From the NCBI RefSeq assembly GCF_010499255.1, contig NZ_JAAGRN010000003.1, forward strand, positions 186,001 through 250,000: a stretch of 64,000 bases of DNA, written 5' to 3'. Under the pieces are notes generated by a model, which had not been told where the DNA came from, searched no databases, and worked only from the letters and a program-made list of their open reading frames with translations. The DNA is from Sheuella amnicola (GTDB lineage: Bacteria; Pseudomonadota; Gammaproteobacteria; Burkholderiales; Burkholderiaceae_B). The translations under genes and the position numbers were made by a program. Every line of letters begins with the position of its first letter. The stretch's first letter is position 1. Shown here piece after piece: positions 1-8,885 of the stretch.

Positions 1-893
1 CGAATGATGCGATTACTCTCGCGCATCTCGGCCACGCGAACCAGATAGCGATCGTAACAATCGCCATTAACACCTACAGCAATATCAAACTGAAGCTGGT
101 CATAAACTTCATACGGTTGGTTCTTGCGTAAATCCCAAGCCACACCCGAACCACGCAACATCGGCCCGGTAAAGCCCAAAGCCTTTGCACGATCTGGATC
201 GACCACTCCGATACCGACCAGGCGCTGCTTCCAGATACGGTTATCAGTCAGCAGGGTTTCGTATTCATCGACTGCGGCAGGAAAGCGATTAGTGAAATCC
301 TCGATGAAATCGAGCATCGAACCCGAACGCGCATCGTTCATTGCCTTGAGTTCTTTAGCCGAACGATACTGACTGGATTTACCGTATTGGGGCATCGCAT
401 CGGGAAGATCACGATAAACGCCACCGGGTCTATAGTAGGCAGCATGCAAGCGCGCACCGGATACCGCTTCATAGCAGTCCATCAAATCTTCACGGTCGCG
501 AAAAGCGTAAAGAAAAATCGCCATCGCACCAACGTCCAGACCATGGGTACCGATCTGCAACAAGTGATTCAGCAGACGGGTAATCTCATCGAACATGACC
601 CGAATATATTGGGCACGAACCGGAGGAGTCACACCCATCAGTTTTTCGATGGCCATGACATACGCATGCTCATTACACATCATCGACACATAGTCGAGAC
701 GATCCATATAGGGCAATGCCTGAAGGTATGTGCGATGCTCGGCGAGCTTTTCGGTGCCACGGTGTAGAAGACCGATATGCGGGTCTGCTCGCTGAATGAC
801 TTCGCCATCAAGCTCGAGCACAAGTCGCAACACGCCGTGTGCGGCCGGATGCTGAGGACCAAAGTTCAGGGTGTAGTTTTTAATTTCAGCCAT
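1..893 (-). CDS. nuoD: NADH-quinone oxidoreductase subunit D (partial)
   Basis: This is the N-terminal part of the 49-kDa subunit of complex I, in the peripheral arm that carries electrons to ubiquinone. The reading frame starts with ATG at 893 and runs off the left edge of the window, so about 297 of the usual roughly 417 residues are present. The translated start ([20 protein letters not shown]) and the later [10 protein letters not shown] segment are diagnostic of the family. Only two bases separate it from nuoC, so it is translated as part of the nuoABCD operon. The C-terminal part cannot be judged. Confidence 0.97.
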   Translation of the reverse strand, partial: MAEIKNYTLNFGPQHPAAHGVLRLVLELDGEVIQRADPHIGLLHRGTEKLAEHRTYLQALPYMDRLDYVSMMCNEHAYVMAIEKLMGVTPPVRAQYIRVMFDEITRLLNHLLQIGTHGLDVGAMAIFLYAFRDREDLMDCYEAVSGARLHAAYYRPGGVYRDLPDAMPQYGKSSQYRSAKELKAMNDARSGSMLDFIEDFTNRFPAAVDEYETLLTDNRIWKQRLVGIGVVDPDRAKALGFTGPMLRGSGVAWDLRKNQPYEVYDQLQFDIAVGVNGDCYDRYLVRVAEMRESNRII

Positions 894-895
894 GA

Positions 896-1516
896 TTAGC
901 GCCCGATTCCGTAACCATCTTCACGAATTACTCGCGGTATGTTTTCACGTGGGTCAATGGTGACGGGCTGGTAAACCACCCGCCCTTGCTCTGGGTCGTA
1001 ACGCATTTCTACGTTGCCATAAACGGGAAAATCTTTGCGGAATGGATGACCGATAAAGCCGTAGTCAGTCAAAATACGGCGCAAATCAGGATGACCTTCA
1101 AAAACGATTCCGAACAAATCGAATGCTTCACGCTCAAACCAGTTCACGCTTGGCCACACGTTAACCAAAGAGTCCACAACGGGAAAATCTGAATTAGCGG
1201 CAAAGGTGCGAACGCGCATGCGTGCATTGTGAGTCAATGACAACAGATGTGCGACTACAGCGAAACGGCCGGATGGAACGACAGCTGATTGAGATGCCTC
1301 TCCAACCTTGCCGACACCGTAAGTCGAAAAATCAACACCACACAAATCGATGCATGACTCAAAGCGCAGTGATGGCTCGTCACGCAATCTCAAACAGGTT
1401 GATTCCCATACGTCAGCAGATACTTCGAGAGTAATCTCGTCGTATGCGACAGTAATGCGTGCCTGCTCACCGAGCAGTGCGACTAGTTGTTGATGCAGGT
1501 TATCTAGCCTGGACAT
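896..1516 (-). CDS. nuoC: NADH-quinone oxidoreductase subunit C
   Basis: This is the 30-kDa subunit of complex I, 206 residues, a peripheral-arm protein that packs against NuoD near the quinone site. The signature of the 30-kDa family is visible in the second half: [20 protein letters not shown], followed by RRILTDYGF and GHPFRKDFP. The length is normal for a stand-alone beta-proteobacterial NuoC, not fused to NuoD as in enterobacteria. It lies between nuoB (29 bases upstream) and nuoD (2 bases downstream) on the same strand. Confidence 0.97.
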   Translation of the reverse strand: MSRLDNLHQQLVALLGEQARITVAYDEITLEVSADVWESTCLRLRDEPSLRFESCIDLCGVDFSTYGVGKVGEASQSAVVPSGRFAVVAHLLSLTHNARMRVRTFAANSDFPVVDSLVNVWPSVNWFEREAFDLFGIVFEGHPDLRRILTDYGFIGHPFRKDFPVYGNVEMRYDPEQGRVVYQPVTIDPRENIPRVIREDGYGIGR

Positions 1517-1545
1517 GTCTTACGCCTGATTAATGAATTCAATGA

Positions 1546-2022
1546 TTAACGTGCAATCGTGTTGGTCTGACGAATCTTATTTTGCATTTGCAAAAGACCA
1601 TAAACGAGCGCTTCGGCAGTCGGTGGACATCCTGGCACATACACATCAACCGGCACAATCCGATCGCAGCCACGCACCACTGAATACGAGTAGTGATAAT
1701 AGCCACCACCATTTGCGCAAGAACCCATGGAAACAACCCAACGCGGCTCAGGCATCTGGTCATAAACCTTGCGCAGAGCAGGTGCCATCTTGTTGCACAG
1801 CGTGCCTGCAACAATCATCAGATCGGACTGACGAGGACTTGGTCTGAAAATAATGCCGAACTGGTCCAAGTCGTAACGCGCTGCGCCCGCGTGCATCATT
1901 TCAACCGCGCAACAAGCTAGACCGAATGTCATGGGCCACATCGAACCGGTTTTAGCCCAGTTGATGAATTTATCAGCGCTGGTTGTGATGAAACCTTGTT
2001 TGAGAATGCCGTCAATTGCCAT
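1546..2022 (-). CDS. nuoB: NADH-quinone oxidoreductase subunit B
   Basis: This 20-kDa subunit of complex I holds the terminal [4Fe-4S] cluster N2 next to the quinone site. With the start at 2022 ([11 protein letters not shown]) the protein has 158 residues, the usual length. The frame could open 11 codons earlier at 2055, but that start would overlap the end of nuoA and adds residues the family lacks. The cluster ligands are visible in [19 protein letters not shown] and PGCPPTAEA. It sits 23 bases after nuoA in the operon. Confidence 0.96.
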   Translation of the reverse strand: MAIDGILKQGFITTSADKFINWAKTGSMWPMTFGLACCAVEMMHAGAARYDLDQFGIIFRPSPRQSDLMIVAGTLCNKMAPALRKVYDQMPEPRWVVSMGSCANGGGYYHYSYSVVRGCDRIVPVDVYVPGCPPTAEALVYGLLQMQNKIRQTNTIAR

Positions 2023-2045
2023 AAGTTTATGTGGGCGTGAGTGGG

Positions 2046-2405
2046 TTATTCCCAATCAAGCGCGCCTTTCTTCCATTCGTAGATGAAACCGACAGTAAGT
2101 ACAACCAAAAAAATCATCACTGTCACAAAACCAACCAACCCCACGGCATTATTCGCAATAGCCCAAGGGAACAAAAATGCGATCTCAAGATCGAACAGAA
2201 TGAAGAGGATGGCGACGAGGTAGTAACGGACGTCGAACATCATGCGGGCATCGCCAAAGGCCTCAAAGCCGCACTCATATGGGGAGAGTTTTTGCGCATC
2301 GGGTTTATTCGGACCAATCAACGAACCGGCCGCCAGCAAGGCGAAACCGATCAGCGTCCCCACCGCGATAAACAGCAAAACGGGAAAATATTGTTGTAGA
2401 TTCAT
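2046..2405 (-). CDS. nuoA: NADH-quinone oxidoreductase subunit A
   Basis: This small membrane subunit of complex I has 119 residues when started at 2405 ([16 protein letters not shown]), which is the normal family length and start. An alternative opening at 2438 would add 11 polar residues before the first helix. Three transmembrane segments are expected, and the conserved loop [20 protein letters not shown] lies between helices 1 and 2. It is the first gene of the nuo operon. A GAGAGA stretch upstream of 2405 may serve as the ribosome binding site. Confidence 0.95.
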   Translation of the reverse strand: MNLQQYFPVLLFIAVGTLIGFALLAAGSLIGPNKPDAQKLSPYECGFEAFGDARMMFDVRYYLVAILFILFDLEIAFLFPWAIANNAVGLVGFVTVMIFLVVLTVGFIYEWKKGALDWE

Positions 2406-2594
2406 TTGCTTGTTTCTCTCTACATCAAGCTGTTGCACAAACTTTTAGATTGTAGCACTCGGACTAGGGTTTCTACTTTAGAAACACTTGTTATTTACAT
2501 CAAAAAGTTTTTTATTTTTGAATTTCAAGTTCACTGAAATCGAACACAAGAAAAAATCTCAATTGCAAATTTCAACATTGACTGAACACCAAAC

Positions 2595-2624
2595 AAAACG
2601 GGCCACCCGAAGGTGACCCGTTTT
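2595..2624 (-). terminator. Rho-independent terminator of the porin gene
   Basis: Arms AAAACGGGCCACC and GGTGACCCGTTTT pair with a single mismatch around a four-base loop. The minus strand continues through a T-rich run formed by the left arm. It lies 41 bases beyond the porin stop codon and separates porin transcription from the nuo promoter region (2439-2594). Confidence 0.8.
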
Positions 2625-2665
2625 TGCAAATTAACCGAAGTTAACTTGTTGCTCTAATCGCGAGA

Positions 2666-3847
2666 TTAGAACTGGTGACGCATACCCAGACCAACAACGG
2701 TCGAGGACAAGCCGTCGATAGTTGCGTAGTTCTGAGCGTACGAAACGTAGGCGTACATGTTGGTACGCTTGGTGAAAGCGTAGGTGTAGCCCAGGTTGTA
2801 CGTATTCATGTTAGCTGCATTGTATGCATCTTGCATGTTGCCGTTCGGACGAGCCATGCCCCACGATGCCAGAACGTTGCCAGCCGAACCAACTGGAATC
2901 GTTGCGCCGATCAGGTAGGAGTTAACACCCCAGTTCGAATCAAACAACAAACCGCCGTTGCCACCGAAAACCTTGTTGTTAACAACACCGGAAGCGTCGA
3001 TGCTTGCACCGCTGTTACCCTGCGAGTTTTGACCAGCCATCCAGCCGCCACGGGTCTGACCGTAAGCTGCAGACAGTTTCACGACTTTGAAGTCGTAGCT
3101 ACCGCCCAAGTTCCATTCTGAAGGCGAAGCTTCTGGTGAGCCACCAACAATGCCAGTTGCGCCGTAGAGTTTGTCGTACGAAGCAGCCACATAGATCGGG
3201 CCGTTAGCGTACTTGGCACCCAAGCTGACCTGACGTGTGTTGTTGGTAGTTGCGTAGTTGTAGCCCGAACCGCTGGTCACGTTAGCACCGTTGTTGAGGT
3301 ACAGAGCGTCGTAACCGGTTGCGAACGAGTATGCAACACCAGCCTGGAAGCCAGACATGTTAGGTGTCTGATATTTCAGAGCGTTGGACATACGGTACGT
3401 GTTGGTCGAACCCATCACGGCACCGATGTTAGCTTGCGCAAAACCTTGAGCAAACGGATCGATTGCGCCAAAGTAGTCAGTTGCGAAGTTCAACTGACGA
3501 CCCATGCGAGCATAACCCCAAGCGTCGTTCTCGACACCGAACCAAGCCTGACGACCGAATTCACGGCCCGACTGACCGAGCGTACCGTTACCGAGGTCGA
3601 AACCGTTTTCGAGTTGGAAGGTCAGGCGATTGCCGCTGCCCAGATCTTCAACGCCGCGCAGGCCCCAACGGTTACCCGACTGGGTGCCGTAAGCAACACC
3701 GAAGTTGCTCAGAGTGTTGTCGCTGTACTTGAGTTGCTTGTATGCAACGCCGGCATCCAGAATACCGTACAGAGTTACAGATGATTGTGCCGAAGCGGCA
3801 CCAGCAAAGCCGGCTAACAGGGCGGCAGCGAGCAGAGTCTTTTTCAT
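2666..3847 (-). CDS. Gram-negative trimeric porin
   Basis: This is a general diffusion porin of the outer membrane, 393 residues, of the family common in Burkholderia and Bordetella. It has a signal peptide (MKKTLLAAALLAGFAGAASA, cleavage before QSSVTLYGILDAGV), alternating beta-strand patterns throughout, and the C-terminal aromatic signature ending in RHQF that directs assembly by the Bam complex. A Gly/Asn-rich stretch around residues 270-300 is likely an extracellular loop. It is a single gene with its own terminator downstream and a 378-base leader region upstream. Substrate specificity cannot be told from the sequence. Confidence 0.95.
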   Translation of the reverse strand: MKKTLLAAALLAGFAGAASAQSSVTLYGILDAGVAYKQLKYSDNTLSNFGVAYGTQSGNRWGLRGVEDLGSGNRLTFQLENGFDLGNGTLGQSGREFGRQAWFGVENDAWGYARMGRQLNFATDYFGAIDPFAQGFAQANIGAVMGSTNTYRMSNALKYQTPNMSGFQAGVAYSFATGYDALYLNNGANVTSGSGYNYATTNNTRQVSLGAKYANGPIYVAASYDKLYGATGIVGGSPEASPSEWNLGGSYDFKVVKLSAAYGQTRGGWMAGQNSQGNSGASIDASGVVNNKVFGGNGGLLFDSNWGVNSYLIGATIPVGSAGNVLASWGMARPNGNMQDAYNAANMNTYNLGYTYAFTKRTNMYAYVSYAQNYATIDGLSSTVVGLGMRHQF

Positions 3848-4225
3848 TTAAGAAATCTCCAATGTTTGAGTGACAAGAGCAACAAACAGATTATTTGTCT
3901 GCCGCCCCCCTAACTCCGCTAAGGGAAGTTGACGCTATTGCATCAAAAATACGGAGCCGTGGCTATGAATCTCGACATAAATGAGTCACAGAGGGCATCA
4001 TTTGTTGGGTTACCGCAACAAATGATGCTTTTTCCCAACAATCGATAAGGGTTTACCCTTTGTTTTAAGTTTCCCCATTTTTCATGAAAACAACGCAACG
4101 CACCGCTCTAAATCCGCGCTTCGCTGTTACCATTTGTTCACCAATAAACGAGTTTTCCAGTCTGAGTCTGATTTCTCAATCTTCTCAATCGGAACCAGAC
4201 GGCTCAATCAATATCGGACATTTTG
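3848..4225. promoter_or_regulatory. Intergenic region between porin and thioesterase
   Basis: About 378 bases lie between the divergent starts of the porin (3847) and the thioesterase (4226). The region should hold the promoters of both. The clearest structure is the inverted repeat at 3995-4028, entered separately. I see no RNA gene. A short open frame at 4084-4251 has no recognisable features. Confidence 0.5.
3995..4033 (+). repeat. Perfect 13-base inverted repeat in the porin leader
   Basis: The arms GCATCATTTGTTG (3995-4007) and CAACAAATGATGC (4016-4028) are perfect reverse complements around an 8-base spacer, and the plus strand continues with TTTTT. As RNA on the plus strand it resembles a weak terminator or attenuator in front of the thioesterase gene. 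As DNA it could be an operator for porin control, about 150 bases upstream of the porin start. The sequence does not decide between these. Confidence 0.6.
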
Positions 4226-4678
4226 ATGCGCACATCCAATACCGCAACAATTGAACGTAATTCAATGATTTCATTGGATGATTTTATTAACCTGCTGGAT
4301 GCGCACCACCCTTTTGCCAAACTACTCGGCATTCAAATACGAGAAATCGGATTTGGCACTGCAACGCTAGCGTTGCCGCCGAATCCGGACTTTCAGCGCT
4401 TGGGTGGGATCGTTGCCGGTCCAATGCTTATGGGAATGGCCGATCTTGCCATGTATGCCGCCGTGGTGGGAGCGACAGGCAACACCGAGGCCGTCACATC
4501 CAGCCTGACGATGAACTTTTTGCGCAAAAGCCCACCCGGAGTGGTCATTGCTCACGCAAAAGTGCTCAAAACTGGACGACTTTGTGCCGGAGAAGTCACC
4601 TTGACGTCCGAAGGTAGTACGGCCCCCCTGGCTCACAGCATCAGCACCTGGTCGCTGCCTTCGAACAAGGCGAAGTAA
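4226..4678 (+). CDS. PaaI-family (hotdog) thioesterase
   Basis: This is a hotdog-fold acyl-CoA thioesterase-like protein of the PaaI/YigI type, predicted to be cytoplasmic. The family core is visible as GGIVAGPMLMGMADLAMYAA and the following SSLTMNFLRKSPPGVVIAHAKVLK. The start is uncertain. ATG at 4226 gives 150 residues, ATG at 4265 (MISLDDFINLLDAHHPF) gives 137, and neither has a strong Shine-Dalgarno; the shorter form is nearer the usual length. It ends base-to-base against the asparaginase stop on the other strand. The acyl substrate is not evident. Confidence 0.8.
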   Translation: MRTSNTATIERNSMISLDDFINLLDAHHPFAKLLGIQIREIGFGTATLALPPNPDFQRLGGIVAGPMLMGMADLAMYAAVVGATGNTEAVTSSLTMNFLRKSPPGVVIAHAKVLKTGRLCAGEVTLTSEGSTAPLAHSISTWSLPSNKAK

Positions 4679-5689
4679 TTAATACTCGTTAAAAATCCGC
4701 TGTAAAACTTCTCTGTCATTAGTTTTTAACAACGCCAGGCGCAGCAATATTCTGGCTTTTTGGGGGTTCAGCGACTGTGCGGCAACGGTACCGTGGCTCT
4801 TGTCATTGATTGACACGCCAACCCTGCCCTGGCCGACTCGCGTTGAGCGAACAAATGCGATCCCTGCTGCCGCAGCAAGTTCGGCCGCCGCAATGGCTAC
4901 GTCAGACATACTTCCATTACCGGTACCGGCAAGGACAATACCCCGAGCACCTGACGCAATCGACGCTTGATACAAATGAAGTCCAGCGCCTTGATGCTCG
5001 TAAATAATGTCTACGGCAGGCAAATTCTTGACAGAAGGACTCAGATGCAACTCGCTCTGTGCAGTATGACGCTGTACAGGGGCGGCGTCATATCCAACAG
5101 TCACGCCTGAAACCGTTCCCAAGCACCCTTGCTCGGTTAAGTTGAAGGTATCGACAAAAGTTGTATTGTGTTTACTGACGTGTCTGGCCGAAACCATCCT
5201 GTCGTTCATAACCACCATCACGCCTTTACCCACAGAGTCAGGATGTACCGCCACGGAAACGGCATGAAAAAGATTCAGAGGCCCATCCGCACTCAAGGCC
5301 GTTGCCGGGCGCATTGCCCCAACCAAAACGACAGGCTTGTCGCTATTGACGACAAGGTTTAGAAAATATGCAGTTTCTTCCAACGTATCCGTGCCATGGG
5401 TAATGACAACTGCCCTGACATCCGGATCAGCCAGTCCGACATTGACCCGATGAGCAAGCTTGAGAAGCACCTCATCGCCGATCAGAAAACTTTTGATATT
5501 GGCAATTTGCTCGAAATCGAACCTTGCCAGCTGCTTTAGCTCAGGCACAGCCTGAATCAACGCATCGACACTCGTCCCGACACTGTAATCGCTGAGCTGA
5601 GTCGCCACCGAACCTGAAGCAGCAATCGTGCCACCGGTTCCAAGAACGAGCACTTTAGGCAAAGATAAATTTGAGGATGGTCTTGTCAT
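4679..5689 (-). CDS. L-asparaginase
   Basis: This enzyme hydrolyses L-asparagine to aspartate and ammonia; it has 336 residues. Both active-site threonine regions of the family are present: VLGTGGTIAA near residue 15 and VITHGTDTLEET near residue 95. No clear signal peptide precedes the first motif, so a cytoplasmic location is likely although the fold is that of type II enzymes. It follows the aminotransferase at 5724 by 34 bases on the same strand. The two gene products together would convert asparagine to aspartate and then to oxaloacetate. Confidence 0.9.
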   Translation of the reverse strand: MTRPSSNLSLPKVLVLGTGGTIAASGSVATQLSDYSVGTSVDALIQAVPELKQLARFDFEQIANIKSFLIGDEVLLKLAHRVNVGLADPDVRAVVITHGTDTLEETAYFLNLVVNSDKPVVLVGAMRPATALSADGPLNLFHAVSVAVHPDSVGKGVMVVMNDRMVSARHVSKHNTTFVDTFNLTEQGCLGTVSGVTVGYDAAPVQRHTAQSELHLSPSVKNLPAVDIIYEHQGAGLHLYQASIASGARGIVLAGTGNGSMSDVAIAAAELAAAAGIAFVRSTRVGQGRVGVSINDKSHGTVAAQSLNPQKARILLRLALLKTNDREVLQRIFNEY

Positions 5690-5723
5690 GAGTTTTTCTT
5701 TAGGGTCCCGAACAACTGCTCTG

Positions 5724-6929
5724 TTAGCCGACTAGTTTTTCAACCGCGCGTTTGAGTCTGACACACGCCTCGTCGAGCACGTCCATCGATGTCGCGAAAG
5801 AAAATCTGAAGAATGGAGAAATACCGTATGCGGCACCCTGTACGCCTGCCAGCATCTCGGATTCCAACAGATACAAAACAAAATCCTCATCGGTTTTAAG
5901 AATTTGACCGGAGGCAGTTTTCATACCCATCACGCCCGCGCACGAGGGAAACACATAGAACGCCCCCTCGGGTGAATGACAGCTGATGCCTTTGATCGCA
6001 TTCAATTTACTCACTACAGCATCACGTCTGGCCTGAAATATCGAGATACGCTCAGCAATAAAGTCCTGGGTACCGGTTAAGGCTTCGATGGCGGCTGCTT
6101 GGCTGATCGACGAGGGATTCGAGGTACTTTGCGACTGCATCTTCGTCATGGCCTTGATCAATTCTTCAGGTCCGGCACAATAACCGATACGCCAACCAGT
6201 CATGGCATAAGCCTTGGATACGCCATTGATGGTCAAAGTGCGGTTTTTTAGTTCGGGAGCGATCTGAGCCATCGTGCAAAACTCTCGACCGTCGAATAAA
6301 ACATGCTCATAAATATCGTCCGTCATCACCCAAACTTGGGGGTGACGAACCAGCACGTCCGCCAGTGCACGCAACTCCAGCCGAGAATAAACTGCTCCAC
6401 TGGGGTTGTTGGGAGAGTTCAAGATTAACCAGCGTGTATGAGGTGTGATCGCACGCTCAAGGTCTTCGGGTTGTAGCTTGAAACCCTTTTCAGGAGGACA
6501 TGTAACCGCAACTGGCGTGCCCCCGGCCATCGTAACCATTTCGGGATAGGAGACGTAATAAGGTGCGGCCACAATGACCTCGACGCCTTTTTGCACCGTT
6601 GCCATGATCGCATTAAAAATCGCCTGTTTACTGCCTGAACTGGCCATGACTTCGGCAACAGAATACTCGAGTTGATTTTCGCGCAAGAATTTCGTGCGAA
6701 TCGCGCCCTTCATCTCGGCCGTACCACCAATGTCGGTATATTTTGTTTTGGATTGCGCCATAGCCCGGATCGCAGCCTCCACCACATTGGGAGGCGTATC
6801 AAAATCCGGCTCACCCGAAGTTAACCCCACGACATCGTGCCCTGCCGCCTTCAATGCTCTGGTCTTTTGGGTCGCCATTGAGCTTGGCGAGGGCTTGATT
6901 CGATTCATGCGGTCAGCAATAAAGGACAT
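5724..6929 (-). CDS. Class I pyridoxal-phosphate aminotransferase (aspartate type)
   Basis: This fold-type I aminotransferase has 401 residues when started at 6929 (MSFIADRMNRIKPSPS), where GGAG lies eight bases upstream. The frame opens at a TTG seven codons earlier, which is less likely. Family motifs are TSGEPDFDTPPNV near the N-terminus, SPNNPSGAVY in the middle, and the cofactor lysine in NGVSKAYAMTGWRIGY. The overall pattern is that of subgroup I-gamma aspartate/prephenate/aromatic aminotransferases, so the amino donor is not fixed. It is probably co-transcribed with the asparaginase. Confidence 0.92.
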   Translation of the reverse strand: MSFIADRMNRIKPSPSSMATQKTRALKAAGHDVVGLTSGEPDFDTPPNVVEAAIRAMAQSKTKYTDIGGTAEMKGAIRTKFLRENQLEYSVAEVMASSGSKQAIFNAIMATVQKGVEVIVAAPYYVSYPEMVTMAGGTPVAVTCPPEKGFKLQPEDLERAITPHTRWLILNSPNNPSGAVYSRLELRALADVLVRHPQVWVMTDDIYEHVLFDGREFCTMAQIAPELKNRTLTINGVSKAYAMTGWRIGYCAGPEELIKAMTKMQSQSTSNPSSISQAAAIEALTGTQDFIAERISIFQARRDAVVSKLNAIKGISCHSPEGAFYVFPSCAGVMGMKTASGQILKTDEDFVLYLLESEMLAGVQGAAYGISPFFRFSFATSMDVLDEACVRLKRAVEKLVG

Positions 6930-7044
6930 TTTGTCTCCGTGCGATTGCAATCAAAAAGTTAGGTGCCGCGGTAAAGGTATGCGCGGTAAAGGTATAAATA
7001 ATTTGCAATATTAATATTGAATACGACTCAAAACGAAAGGCAAC

Positions 7045-7077
7045 AAAAAACCCGCTCTTCAACTTGGAAGGCGGGTT
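7045..7077 (-). terminator. Terminator after tRNA-Leu(GAG)
   Basis: AACCCGC and GCGGGTT form a perfect outer stem. CTTC and GAAG form an inner stem separated from it by one bulged base, and six A residues at 7045-7050 give a T-tract on the minus strand. It lies 19 bases beyond the 3' end of tRNA-Leu and would end the tpiA-secG-tRNA transcript. Confidence 0.85.
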
Positions 7078-7095
7078 CATTGAGGTACTGCTTTA

Positions 7096-7180
7096 TGGTG
7101 CCGACGGCGAGACTCGAACTCGCACAGCTTTCGCCACTACCCCCTCAAGATAGCGTGTCTACCAATTTCACCACGTCGGC
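7096..7180 (-). tRNA. tRNA-Leu (GAG)
   Basis: This is an 85-base class II tRNA with encoded CCA. The acceptor arms GCCGACG and CGTCGGC pair, the D-loop has AAATTGGTAGA, and the T-arm carries GTTCGAGTC. The anticodon stem-loop CTATC-TTGAGGG-GGTAG places GAG in the anticodon position, reading CUC/CUU leucine codons. It lies downstream of secG and in front of a strong terminator. Confidence 0.95.
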
Positions 7181-7253
7181 GCAAAACACATCGCAGTAAG
7201 CCAGCGATTATAGCACGACAGTACAAACCAAGTCATGCTGATCAATACGATGA

Positions 7254-7721
7254 TTACTTGGTTGCTGGCACGCCGGAGGAAGGTGCGGGCACAGGTGCCG
7301 ATGGAACGGCCGCTGGTGCGCCAGGTACGGCTGGAACAGCATTGGTGGCACCCGGAACGGCAGATGATCCGGAAGCCGAACCAGCTGGTGCGGAACCCGG
7401 CACCAACGACCCTGAAGGCGCAGGAGCAGCAGGCTGAGTTTGCGTAAAGTTTGACATGAGTCCAGTATCCTGACCACCTGCGCCACGGTTTGCCACATAA
7501 GCCAGACCGATGGTCGAAATAAAGAATACGACAGCAGCCCACTTTGTCGCGCGCGACATGAAGTTAGCCGCACCGGTTGCGCCAAAAAGACTACCGGCCG
7601 AACCACTACCGAAAGACGAACCCATATCCGCCCCCTTACCCTGCTGCAGTAAAACCAGGGAGATAATGGTGAGCGAAGAGATGATCTGCACAACAAGCAG
7701 AAGCGTAAACATCAAAGACAT
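7254..7721 (-). CDS. secG: Preprotein translocase subunit SecG
   Basis: This is the accessory membrane subunit of the SecYEG translocon, which aids insertion of preproteins by SecA. The N-terminal 80 residues hold two transmembrane helices (about 3-23 and 58-77) and the conserved loop LLQQGKGADMGSSFGSGSAG. The remaining 75 residues form a tail rich in Ala, Pro, Ser and Gly, typical of beta-proteobacterial SecG, making it longer (155 residues) than the roughly 110 of E. coli. It lies 27 bases downstream of tpiA and upstream of tRNA-Leu. Confidence 0.95.
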   Translation of the reverse strand: MSLMFTLLLVVQIISSLTIISLVLLQQGKGADMGSSFGSGSAGSLFGATGAANFMSRATKWAAVVFFISTIGLAYVANRGAGGQDTGLMSNFTQTQPAAPAPSGSLVPGSAPAGSASGSSAVPGATNAVPAVPGAPAAVPSAPVPAPSSGVPATK

Positions 7722-7748
7722 CGAAATTACTCCAAAACGAATTCAGAT

Positions 7749-8513
7749 TTATGCCTGATCACCGCAAGCGGCAATCGAAAGAAACTCATCGGCGATCAGC
7801 GCAGCCCCGCCCACCAATGCCCCATCAATATCAGGCATAGAAAACAAACTGGCTGCATTTGCCGCCTTGACGCTACCGCCATACAAAATCTGGATATTGC
7901 CTGCGCCAATCGCAGACAAGGCAGCACGAATCGCTGCGTGCACTTCTTGTGCTTGCTCCGGGGTTGCAGTCCTGCCGGTGCCGATTGCCCAAACAGGTTC
8001 ATACGCGACAACTAACTGATTGACCGAATCGGCGCCTAATGCCAAAACCGGCGCCAGCTGACGCTGAATGACGGCAACCGCCTGACCGGCATCGCGCTCA
8101 GCGAGCGACTCGCCCACACAAACGACAGGGGTCAAACCGACAGCAAGCGCTGCACGAGCTTTGTCAGCAACAAGCTGATCCGATTCCGCATGCATCGAAC
8201 GCCGCTCGGAATGTCCGACTAGCGTCCAGCGGCATCCAAAATCCTTAAGCATCGCACCGCTGACTTCGCCTGTATAAGCACCGTGTGAATGAACGCTTAT
8301 ATCCTGAGCCCCCCAAGTGACAGAAGATCCTTTGAGCGCATCTTGCGCTTGAGCTAGATAAGGAAATGGTACGCAAACGGCCATAGCCGCATTTTTAGAT
8401 GCGTAGGGGCGCAAAGCGGCAAGCAATTTTGCATTGTCTGCAAGGGTGCCATGCATCTTCCAGTTACCCATCACCAGGCACTGACGCTTGCTGTTATTGG
8501 ATGCTGTTGTCAT
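7749..8513 (-). CDS. tpiA: Triosephosphate isomerase
   Basis: This glycolytic enzyme interconverts glyceraldehyde 3-phosphate and dihydroxyacetone phosphate; it has 254 residues. The catalytic lysine is in GNWKMHG near residue 18, the histidine in LVGHSERR, the glutamate in VAYEPVWAIGTG, and the phosphate-binding loop is ILYGGSVKAANA. All key residues are intact. It heads the tpiA-secG-tRNA-Leu unit. A small palindrome, ACGATTGAAATCGT, lies at 8521-8534, just upstream of the start. Confidence 0.97.
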   Translation of the reverse strand: MTTASNNSKRQCLVMGNWKMHGTLADNAKLLAALRPYASKNAAMAVCVPFPYLAQAQDALKGSSVTWGAQDISVHSHGAYTGEVSGAMLKDFGCRWTLVGHSERRSMHAESDQLVADKARAALAVGLTPVVCVGESLAERDAGQAVAVIQRQLAPVLALGADSVNQLVVAYEPVWAIGTGRTATPEQAQEVHAAIRAALSAIGAGNIQILYGGSVKAANAASLFSMPDIDGALVGGAALIADEFLSIAACGDQA

Positions 8514-8681
8514 ATAGTCGACGATTGAAATCGTTTCGCTTCAGTTCAGATTAACCATACATTGTAACTTGTTACGACAAAAATGACGCCAGACTGCCGC
8601 ACCTAGCCCCTAACGGCGCAAATATTTTTTTTGCAAATGGTTTATGATTCAGTCCTTCGCGAAATGATCTGCCTATTTCCG

Positions 8682-8771
8682 GGAAGCGTGGCCGAGTGGT
8701 TTAAGGCACCGGTCTTGAAAACCGGCGAGGGTTCACGCCCTCCGTGAGTTCGAATCTCACCGCTTCCGCCA
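8682..8771 (+). tRNA. tRNA-Ser (UGA)
   Basis: This is a 90-base class II tRNA with encoded CCA. Acceptor arms GGAAGCG and CGCTTCC pair, the variable arm is long, and the T-arm has GTTCGAATC. The anticodon arm CCGGT-CTTGAAA-ACCGG presents TGA. It stands alone on the plus strand between tpiA and a Bug-family gene. Confidence 0.96.
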
Positions 8772-8885
8772 CCTCTCAGCCACTTTGCTGACTTTCAATT
8801 TCAATGACGTCCAAGCCTTGCCAACTCTTCGAGTCGGTCATTCAGGTCGGATCAGAAGTTTCGCCCGACAAAATTACTTTGACGC

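Noticed and set aside
4084-4251. 55-codon plus-strand frame in the porin/thioesterase gap
   Set aside because: No ribosome binding site, no recognisable sequence, and it overlaps the thioesterase start.
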